From assembly GCA_027083015.1 (NCBI GenBank), contig JALWQS010000158.1:5231-10523 (forward strand): 5,293 bases of DNA, given 5' to 3'. This document shows positions 1 to 4,753 of this stretch, in pieces. The stretch is from Candidatus Woesearchaeota archaeon (lineage in GTDB: Archaea > Nanobdellota > Nanobdellia > Woesearchaeales > UBA11576). A program made the position numbers and the translations under genes. The notes under the pieces were generated by a model. The model did no database searches. It had not been told where the DNA came from and saw only the letters and a program-made list of their open reading frames with translations. The stretch's first letter is position 1. Every line of letters begins with the position of its first letter.

Positions 1-514
1 AAAATATATTTTCATCTTTAACATCAAAGGATAAAACAGGAGAAGATCCTTCGGTAATATTCTCTCTTCTCAAAGCAGCATCAGAAGATTTCTGCATAAC
101 AATTCCAGAATCTAAAGATGCGTCCTTAACTATGGCTTTTATAGCGACGGTAGGAATCATCCCTAAGGCAGCATCAGAGTCCAATAATGGCCGGAGTTCT
201 ATCATGATCAAGGATTCTGCGGGAACAGAAGAAGAAGGCCGTACATTGACAGCACGGTTAGACCTTGAGGCTAAAGTTCCCTGATCAACATCAAATTTAA
301 AATAATCGCTTCTTATCTTGAACGACACTGGAAAATCATTAGGGTTTATGATGTGAAAGGTCTCTGAAGATGAAACATCATCAAATACCAGTCTATCAGG
401 GACCACACCAACACCAAGAGCTGAAGAGTCAAGAGCAAAAACACTAGACCAAAACAATAAGACAAAAAATAAAACAAAATTTTTCTTATGACTAGCGCAC
501 TGCAACTTAACCAC
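1..514 (-). CDS. Secreted Ig/MSP-like beta-sandwich protein (C-terminus beyond window)
   Basis: The frame is open from the left edge up to the end of the upstream gene, with no ATG at its start. I place the start at GTG 514-512, which overlaps the previous stop codon (509-507). A TTG at 505-503 in the same frame is an alternative and has the better-spaced GGTG (515-512, six bases before it). About 171 residues are visible. Either start gives a signal peptide: a short basic stretch (SHKKN), a hydrophobic core (FVLFFVLLFW) and a likely cleavage after SSVFA. The mature part has alternating hydrophobic residues and a segment LVFDDVSSSETFHIINPNDF followed by PVSFKI, which resembles MSP/ASH-type or other Ig-like folds where a strand is followed by 'I-N-P-N-x-x-P-V-x-F'. 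This fold is inference; no enzyme motif is visible. The overlap implies translational coupling with the lamin-tail protein, so the two may act together at the surface. Confidence 0.75.
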   Translation of the reverse strand, partial: MVKLQCASHKKNFVLFFVLLFWSSVFALDSSALGVGVVPDRLVFDDVSSSETFHIINPNDFPVSFKIRSDYFKFDVDQGTLASRSNRAVNVRPSSSVPAESLIMIELRPLLDSDAALGMIPTVAIKAIVKDASLDSGIVMQKSSDAALRRENITEGSSPVLSFDVKDENIF

Positions 515-1865
515 CCACACCAGCAACAAAAAGTTCTCCTGAATAATTTCCCACAGGCGTGGAAGCAGGAACGAACAACTGCAGACCAAGACCGATAACT
601 GCTGATGGACCTGGCTCAACACCTAAGGTCACTGTAGTTGGAGAGGATGATAATTCTCCTGAAAGAGAACTTCCGAAATCATTATCAAAACTGTATCTTA
701 GGTTATCAACAGGTATCTTGTTCTGACCATCAACAAGATCTGTCGCGTAAAGAGAGATATCCAGAGGCGTATTACCAGTATTCCTTACCGTCGGAAGTGA
801 TGATGTGAGATCAGTATCACCCAACAGCTGAGTAGCTTCCCCTAATGATGCACCAGAGAAAGAAAGACCAGAAACGTCTATAGAAAGTGCAGTCATGCTC
901 AAATACTCAAAGTCAATAGCTCTTGAAGTTGAATTCGCATGGTCTGAAGCATTTATCAAAAGATGATAAGTTCCTGGCAAATCATAAAAACTCATGTTAA
1001 GATCGGCAGAGAATTCTGCTGATGAAGAGTTTATGTTCTGAGACAAGATCATCTCAACAGACTGAAGAGTATCAGGCCCTGTAAGTGTTGCCTCTACAGA
1101 ACCAAGAGTTTCTATACCATCAGGATCTGAAATTACAGCTGTTATCTGTACTGGCTTGTCCTGTTCCGGGAAAGGGAATATCTGGATTCCCGGCTGATCA
1201 ACGTCTTCATCGGAGTACACGGATAGGTTATCAATAATAGGTAAAGAATTTGTTACCTGAACGCCCAAAGATACAGACTGACTTCCTCCAGGAGGCGGAG
1301 ATACATATTGAGAGTTCCTTAAATCAGGGACTGAAGGTATAAAATCAACGGAGTTATCATCTGTGTCACGCATGTCAGTACGTGAAAGGCTCTGCCCTGA
1401 ATCAACAGAAGAGGCAGGAGTGCCCTCAAAAAGCCCTACAGCTATAAGAGCAGGATTCCCCCAGCCAACAGCATCAACAACTTCCTGATTATTGTTAAGC
1501 AAAGCAACACCTGCATCACTATTGGTCAAGCTTATAGGTTCTTCATAATCAGCATCTGGCCAGGAAACATTATCCTTACTGACAGACCAGCCAGCATCAG
1601 CGATAAGGAAAAAAGAATCGGGTGGCATCACCGTACTTGCAGGCACTGTCGCATCAGACGCTGAACTCTCTGTCTTCACTACCCACCCACCAATATCTAC
1701 AGAGCTGTTTGTAGGGTTGTACAGCTCAATAGCTTCTCCGCCCGATTCAGTAGATATCGGATCATAATAGACTTCGCTTATGATAACATGATCAACAGCA
1801 AAGACTGGCGTCGCAAAAAAAATAATAAACAATCCTAAAAGATAATTCAATCTAGTCTTTTTCAT
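507..1865 (-). CDS. Secreted lamin-tail-domain (LTD) protein with Ig-like C-terminal domains
   Basis: This CDS encodes 452 residues. I chose ATG 1865 rather than the upstream in-frame ATG at 1904 because a strong GGAGGTG (1876-1870) lies four bases before it and the protein then begins with a clean signal peptide: MKKTRLNYLL, a hydrophobic core, and likely cleavage after TPVFA (residue 23). Residues about 26-185 match the lamin tail domain pattern (PF00932 family): VIISEVYYDP, then GGEAIELYNPTN, DIGGWVVKT, DSFFLIADAG, DAVGWGNP, and the usual closing motif SLSRTDMRDTDDNSVDFIP. Residues about 205-320 look like an Ig-like domain (AVISDPDG, GTYHLLINASD). Residues about 325-450 look like a second beta domain ending in FVPASTPVGNYSGEL. 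In secreted prokaryotic proteins LTDs are thought to bind surfaces or nucleic acid, often beside nucleases; no catalytic motif is seen here, so the role is probably adhesive or structural. No membrane anchor follows the signal peptide. Confidence 0.85.
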   Translation of the reverse strand: MKKTRLNYLLGLFIIFFATPVFAVDHVIISEVYYDPISTESGGEAIELYNPTNSSVDIGGWVVKTESSASDATVPASTVMPPDSFFLIADAGWSVSKDNVSWPDADYEEPISLTNSDAGVALLNNNQEVVDAVGWGNPALIAVGLFEGTPASSVDSGQSLSRTDMRDTDDNSVDFIPSVPDLRNSQYVSPPPGGSQSVSLGVQVTNSLPIIDNLSVYSDEDVDQPGIQIFPFPEQDKPVQITAVISDPDGIETLGSVEATLTGPDTLQSVEMILSQNINSSSAEFSADLNMSFYDLPGTYHLLINASDHANSTSRAIDFEYLSMTALSIDVSGLSFSGASLGEATQLLGDTDLTSSLPTVRNTGNTPLDISLYATDLVDGQNKIPVDNLRYSFDNDFGSSLSGELSSSPTTVTLGVEPGPSAVIGLGLQLFVPASTPVGNYSGELFVAGVGG

Positions 1866-1869
1866 TCTA

Positions 1870-1912
1870 CACCTCCATACAAAGACGTGATAGACCAGAA
1901 ACACAGGAGGTA
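1870..1912 (-). promoter_or_regulatory. Leader of the LTD gene: Shine-Dalgarno and complementary anti-SD segment
   Basis: GGAGGTG at 1876-1870 (minus strand) is an archaeal Shine-Dalgarno site four bases before ATG 1865, and it decides the start. Upstream in the same leader, TACCTCC (1912-1906) is complementary to it: six Watson-Crick pairs plus one U-G, enclosing a 29-base loop. If both lie in the transcript, as the TATA box near 1953 suggests, the leader could fold to hide the ribosome-binding site. The SD is clear; the switching role is inference. Confidence 0.5.
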
Positions 1913-1948
1913 AAAGGCGTTAAAGGTTAATAAATCTTTACCAGAAAA

Positions 1949-1960
1949 ATATAAAGTTTT
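1949..1960 (-). promoter_or_regulatory. TATA box (with A-rich BRE) for the LTD gene
   Basis: The minus strand reads AAAACTTTATAT at 1960-1949, an archaeal-style TATA box preceded by a purine-rich stretch (GGAAAA) that could be the BRE for TFB. A start about 25 bases downstream falls near 1925-1930, giving a leader of roughly 60 bases that contains the SD/anti-SD pair. A weaker TTTATTAA lies just downstream (about 1937-1930). The assignment rests on motif and spacing only. Confidence 0.4.
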
Positions 1961-1977
1961 TCCGACGAGAACGAATA

Positions 1978-1996
1978 GGTTTCAGGAAACCTGAAA
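1978..1996 (-). other. Short hairpin(s) just after the Cys-rich lipoprotein stop codon
   Basis: Two bases past the stop codon lies a perfect 7-bp inverted repeat, TTTCAGG-(3)-CCTGAAA (1996-1980 on the minus strand). An overlapping, mutually exclusive 6-bp repeat, GGTTTC-(2)-GAAACC, spans 1991-1978. No T-run follows directly; the next is TTTTT at 1949-1945, about 30 bases downstream. It could be a 3'-end stabilising hairpin, part of a terminator, or a regulator-binding palindrome. The repeat is seen; the function is not known. Confidence 0.45.
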
Positions 1997-1998
1997 GA

Positions 1999-3000
1999 TC
2001 AACAACGTTTACCCTCAAAACCTTCAATACAAAGATCTTTATAATCAGGATTGGATATCCTCTTACAATAATCACTATTACCCTTAGCCCGAGCATAACC
2101 ACCATAACACTTACAATAACGATCGGCATATGTCCTTTCAGGAATCTCATCACAGACAGAAATATCATCAAGCTCAACAGCAACATTAAGAATACATTCC
2201 TGCGTGGTGGTCATGACTGGGGGACAGAGATTACATGCAATAACGCGCTCTTTTTTGTTGAGAGAAGATCTTAACTCTTCCAAACATTCCGTGTAATAAC
2301 ATCTTGACCGTTCACAATACTCTGGATCCTGAAGCTTTATGGCAAGCTCCTTAGCGCACCTCTCTTTATTGAACTCTTTCTGAAAAGGACAAGCTGCTCC
2401 GAAAGTATCGACATAAAAAACTTCAGCCATTCCCTCAATCTTCCAACCTTCATCATAAACAACATAAGTTTCGGGCATCATATAATCCTTTATAGGAGTG
2501 GCAACTTTCACCTCTATCTTTACCTTATTGTCAGAAACAGCTTTTAAGCTGATAACTTTCACGGAAACAATACCAGAATTTGAAGGGTTGAGTTCCATTA
2601 TAGCCTCAAATTCTTTTAAACTCTTGCGCTTCTTTAGGTTGTCTGAAAAATAGGAATACATAATCTTATATTGCTTAGACTGATAAGCCTGAGCCCACAG
2701 CTCAGCAACTTTTTTTGCCTGAGAAAGATCAGGTTTGGGTATAGGATCTTCAGTCCTATTTATCTCAACAGGCGTTGATCCAACTTCAGAATCAGTAGTT
2801 ATTGAGGAACTATTAAAAGAACTATTAGCAATGATATCATTAGAATAATATGCTGATTCTTCATGATCACAGATATTATTATGGCCCTCATCAAGACAGC
2901 AAACACCATCAATCTCTGTAAAAGGACTCATGCAGCTTGAAGGAGAACAAGCAATAACAAAGAGGGATACAAACATCAAAAAGAAGATTCCGAGTTTCAT
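1999..3000 (-). CDS. Cys-rich exported lipoprotein with NTF2-like domain and C-x13-C repeats
   Basis: The protein has 333 residues and I do not recognise it as a named family. It begins with a type II signal peptide ending in the lipobox VIAC, so Cys18 is probably lipidated and the protein anchored outside the membrane. Residues 18-48 form a module with Cys at 18, 23, 34, 35 and 44 and an EF-hand-like loop (D37, G39, N41, D45, E48). A Ser/Thr/Asn-rich linker (about 50-85) follows. Residues about 92-196 (AELWAQAYQSKQYKIMYSYF, SDNLKKRKSLKEF, ending YDEGWKIEGM) resemble NTF2-like/DUF4878-type domains; this is pattern-based. Residues 204-333 hold 14 Cys, including three C-x13-C repeats (215-229, 269-283, 298-312), which suggests disulfides. 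There is no clear SD before ATG 3000. The tRNA ends 37 bases upstream. The NTF2-like part probably binds a ligand or partner, but its target cannot be read from the sequence. Confidence 0.85.
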   Translation of the reverse strand: MKLGIFFLMFVSLFVIACSPSSCMSPFTEIDGVCCLDEGHNNICDHEESAYYSNDIIANSSFNSSSITTDSEVGSTPVEINRTEDPIPKPDLSQAKKVAELWAQAYQSKQYKIMYSYFSDNLKKRKSLKEFEAIMELNPSNSGIVSVKVISLKAVSDNKVKIEVKVATPIKDYMMPETYVVYDEGWKIEGMAEVFYVDTFGAACPFQKEFNKERCAKELAIKLQDPEYCERSRCYYTECLEELRSSLNKKERVIACNLCPPVMTTTQECILNVAVELDDISVCDEIPERTYADRYCKCYGGYARAKGNSDYCKRISNPDYKDLCIEGFEGKRC

Positions 3001-3028
3001 AGTCCATAAACGATCAAAGTCTCTAAAA

Positions 3029-3037
3029 CAATAAAAA
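3029..3037 (-). terminator. T-rich tract after the tRNA, possibly also the TATA box of the next gene
   Basis: Directly after the discriminator A the minus strand reads TTTTTATTG and then TTTT, a normal archaeal T-run terminator. The same tract centres about 33 bases before ATG 3000, close to the distance expected for a TATA box driving a transcript with a very short leader. That would also explain the lack of a good SD. Co-transcription with the tRNA and release by RNase Z is the alternative. Confidence 0.4.
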
Positions 3038-3136
3038 TGCCCCCACGGGGATTCGAACCCCGGTTATAAGGTCCGCAACCTCACGTACTCTCCAGACGCA
3101 TCTTATAGATGCTTATCCAGGCTATACTATGGGGGC
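3038..3136 (-). tRNA. trnR: tRNA-Arg (anticodon GCG) with a 25-nt insertion in the D-loop
   Basis: The cloverleaf is clear. The acceptor stem GCCCCCA (3136-3130) pairs perfectly with TGGGGGC (3045-3039), and A at 3038 is the discriminator; CCA is not encoded. The D-stem is GTAT (3127-3124) with GTAC (3088-3085). The anticodon stem TGAGG/CCTTA holds the loop TTGCGGA, giving anticodon GCG (3076-3074), which reads CGC/CGT for arginine. The variable loop is TAAC. The T-arm CGGGG-TTCGAAT-CCCCG is canonical. G15 can pair with C48, and A20 and C35 fit arginine identity. The D-loop is 35 nt instead of about 10. Removing 25 nt leaves AGCCTGGAGA, a normal loop, so the extra bases are most likely an intron. 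Reading the anticodon elsewhere, or as a long variable arm, does not give a consistent fold. Confidence 0.9.
3091..3115 (-). other. Probable tRNA intron (or D-loop insertion), 25 nt
   Basis: The insertion contains a perfect hairpin, GCATCT-ATA-AGATGC (3112-3098). It is flanked by a direct repeat CTGGA (3120-3116 and 3095-3091), so six cut registers give the same mature tRNA. Around it a weak bulge-helix-bulge-like fold can be drawn: UGGA (3119-3116) with UCUG (3096-3093), with bulges UAA (3115-3113) and GAG (3092-3090). Two of the four pairs are wobble and one extra G (3097) is unpaired, so this is a relaxed motif. Exact splice sites are not certain. Confidence 0.6.
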
Positions 3137-3161
3137 AATCAAACAGAGTATTAACAGGTCG

Positions 3162-3170
3162 TTTAAAAAT
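3162..3170 (-). promoter_or_regulatory. TATA box for the tRNA-Arg gene
   Basis: The minus strand reads ATTTTTAAA at 3170-3162, centred about 30 bases before the first base of the tRNA (3136). This is the usual archaeal spacing for a tRNA with a short 5' leader. The rest of the gap to the methyltransferase stop (3211-3171) is AT-rich with short T-runs that could end the upstream transcript. Confidence 0.5.
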
Positions 3171-3211
3171 ATTATGATTAATACGATAAAAGAACAAGAG
3201 CAAGCAGGCCA

Positions 3212-3850
3212 TCAATCCTTGAAGGCTATGGTTCCCGGAGCTCTTCTGCCAACAACAGGTCCGTCTTTAACAGCAAAACCGACAGCTTTCAGGTTATCAC
3301 GCACTACCCGAGCGCAAGAATAAGTAGCAAGCCTTGCTCCAGGTTTAGAAACACGATAAATCTCAGCAAAGAAATCTTTAGTCCAAAGTTCAGGAGACTT
3401 TTTAGGACTGAAAGGATCAAGAAATATCACATCAAAATACTCATCAGGCAATGAAGCGATAGACTGGCGAGCATCACCCATCAGAAGCTTAAGATAGATG
3501 CGGTTATTTACATGAATAAGAAGCTCTTTCTCCTCTGCGAGAACGTGGATAAAACCATAACTGTCAAAAGGAGCATCAAGTTCCAGAATATTATCTATTA
3601 TCGCCTCATCATTTTCCAGACCGATAATCTCAATATCATTGCCTTGAAATAAGTCAAGAGCAGCAGCACTATTATAACCTAATCCAAAACAGATATCCAA
3701 AATCTTAACCTTCTCAAAACCGGCTATCCCGCAAGGCTCAGCAAACTTCTTGATAGCTTCCTCCTTAGCACCTGAAACTGAGTGATAAGTCTCATCATAA
3801 AGCTCATTATGAAAGGTTATACTATCATCAGCAGTAACCACTTTCTTCAT
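3212..3850 (-). CDS. mnmC: MnmC-family SAM-dependent methyltransferase (stand-alone MnmC1/MnmD-like domain)
   Basis: This 212-residue protein matches the COG4121 / PF05430 methyltransferase family. In bacteria MnmC/MnmD methylates aminomethyl-uridine at tRNA position 34 using SAM. The N-terminus has the family signature TADDSITF...YDETYHSVSGAKEEA (residues 6-31). The SAM-binding motif I is ILDICFGLGYN (50-60), with acidic E79 ending the next strand. GDARQS (125-130) and FLDPFSPKKSPELWTKDFF (143-161) follow, the latter equivalent to the bacterial LDGFAP...MW region. The C-terminus is LATYSCARVVRDNLKAVGF with GRRAPGT. There is no FAD oxidase domain, so this is the methyltransferase half only. 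I chose ATG 3850 over 3868 because the TATA box near 3877 fits a leaderless message starting at 3850 and because family homology begins there. No SD is seen. The bacterial substrate pathway (MnmE/MnmG) is usually absent in archaea, so the real substrate is uncertain. Confidence 0.88.
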   Translation of the reverse strand: MKKVVTADDSITFHNELYDETYHSVSGAKEEAIKKFAEPCGIAGFEKVKILDICFGLGYNSAAALDLFQGNDIEIIGLENDEAIIDNILELDAPFDSYGFIHVLAEEKELLIHVNNRIYLKLLMGDARQSIASLPDEYFDVIFLDPFSPKKSPELWTKDFFAEIYRVSKPGARLATYSCARVVRDNLKAVGFAVKDGPVVGRRAPGTIAFKD

Positions 3851-3873
3851 AAGAAGAAGGAAAAACAAAAGAG

Positions 3874-3881
3874 TATAAAAA
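3874..3881 (-). promoter_or_regulatory. TATA box giving a probable leaderless methyltransferase mRNA
   Basis: The minus strand reads TTTTTATA at 3881-3874, preceded by AAAT. Its centre lies about 27 bases before ATG 3850, so transcription would begin at or next to the start codon; the pyrimidine-rich TTCCTTCTTCTT before the ATG carries no SD. The adjoining T-runs (3882-3877 and 3870-3861) could at the same time terminate the upstream lipoprotein transcript. Confidence 0.5.
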
Positions 3882-3886
3882 ATTTA

Positions 3887-4735
3887 TCAGTCTTTAGGGA
3901 CCCAGCTGATATCCATACTTTCCAGCTCATCCACCGGCCTGAACTCATAAACAGTCTCTCCTAACTCTTCTTTAGGAGCCACAAAACGCTCATAGACAGA
4001 GATCGTCAATGTTCGGGTCTTGTTCATCTGGCTATAACGCAAATCAGTCAAAAGGTTTATGATCTCTTTCTCACCCGGTTCCAAAGGATCAAGATCATAG
4101 GTGAATTCCTTGCTTGAATAGGAGTCTTCATAATCATTGACACGAACCCCCTCAGCACGGATACGAACCTCAGGATTCAAGGTCTTATCACCGACATTCC
4201 TAACAACATACCAAATATCATCAAGCATGACCTTATCAGCAGAGTAACGATGAGCATCAAGCTTCAGAACATCAACGTATTTCTTAGGCTCACCGAACTT
4301 TATCTTGAAGACACCGGCTTTAAGCTCGCTTTCTGAATCCGCATTCTTATCAGTTAAGGAGTCTTCAGCTGGTGCTTTCACTGAAGCAGTATCAGCACCA
4401 GAGTTCTGGCTCACATCAGAGCCTAAACTTTCTTCAGGAACTTTATCTTCCGAACCCTGATCGACAGCCTGTTCTGAAGCAGAGTCAGATACAACAGGCG
4501 TCTTAGCAGGAGCTGGTTCGTAAGAATCACAAACACCATTGTCATTCCCATCAAGACAACAACTGTCCCCTATAACCTTTGCAGGAGCTTCACAATGCAT
4601 CTTAGGAGCACAGCCTGCTACAAAAACAGTAAAAACAACAAGCAGAACAAAAGCTGCAATCACAAACCCTCTTTTAAATAACGAATCCCAAAATAATGAT
4701 CTTCTCATCAATCCTTGTTTGTTCTTTATTCTCAT
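3887..4735 (-). CDS. Exported lipoprotein with EF-hand-like Cys module and C-terminal beta domain
   Basis: The protein has 282 residues and I do not recognise it as a named family. ATG 4735 is supported by GGTG (4744-4741) five bases upstream. A long basic N-region (MRIKNKQGLMRRSLF...KR) precedes a hydrophobic segment and the lipobox VAGC, with Cys42 the likely lipidated residue. Residues 42-73 form a module with Cys at 42, 48, 59, 60 and 69 and a calcium-loop-like D-x-N-x-N-G-x-x-D-x-x-E (D62, N64, N66, D70, E73). Residues about 74-138 are a low-complexity Ser/Ala/Asp/Glu linker. Residues about 140-282 are a beta-rich domain (FGEPKKYVDVLKL, WYVVRNVGDKTLNPEV, LDPLEPGEKEI, LTISVYERFVAP) that aligns along its length with the CDS immediately upstream, so the two are tandem paralogues. 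The 18-base spacing to that gene indicates an operon. The function is probably extracellular, with the domain held off the membrane by the linker. Confidence 0.85.
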   Translation of the reverse strand: MRIKNKQGLMRRSLFWDSLFKRGFVIAAFVLLVVFTVFVAGCAPKMHCEAPAKVIGDSCCLDGNDNGVCDSYEPAPAKTPVVSDSASEQAVDQGSEDKVPEESLGSDVSQNSGADTASVKAPAEDSLTDKNADSESELKAGVFKIKFGEPKKYVDVLKLDAHRYSADKVMLDDIWYVVRNVGDKTLNPEVRIRAEGVRVNDYEDSYSSKEFTYDLDPLEPGEKEIINLLTDLRYSQMNKTRTLTISVYERFVAPKEELGETVYEFRPVDELESMDISWVPKD

Positions 4736-4740
4736 AATAT

Positions 4741-4744
4741 CACC
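4741..4744 (-). promoter_or_regulatory. GGTG ribosome-binding site in the 18-base gap
   Basis: The minus strand reads AAAGGTGATATT directly before ATG 4735. GGTGAT matches the archaeal anti-SD and fixes the start at 4735 rather than the internal Met10. The site lies between the upstream stop (4756-4754) and the start codon, so the two paralogues are probably co-transcribed. Confidence 0.7.
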
Positions 4745-4753
4745 TTTCTTTTA

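Noticed and set aside
507..1904. Longer start for the lamin-tail protein at ATG 1904
   Set aside because: The extra 13 residues (MFLVYHVFVWRCR) precede a complete signal peptide, and the strong SD lies inside them, directly before ATG 1865.
1938..2186. Very hydrophobic 82-residue open frame on the minus strand that looks like a membrane peptide
   Set aside because: It starts inside the 333-residue lipoprotein in another frame, runs through its stop, the hairpin and the LTD promoter, and has no ribosome-binding site. Its hydrophobicity comes from reading an AT-rich gene in a shifted frame.
3098..3112. The hairpin inside the tRNA taken as the anticodon arm or a long variable arm
   Set aside because: Neither choice leaves a consistent D-stem, anticodon stem and variable loop, whereas the D-loop insertion model keeps every stem intact.
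3129..3323. Plus-strand open frame beginning in the tRNA
   Set aside because: It is antisense to the tRNA acceptor end, its promoter and the methyltransferase 3' end, with no SD and no protein-like composition.
3782..3964. Plus-strand 60-residue open frame over the methyltransferase start
   Set aside because: It is antisense to two well-supported genes and their intergenic promoter.
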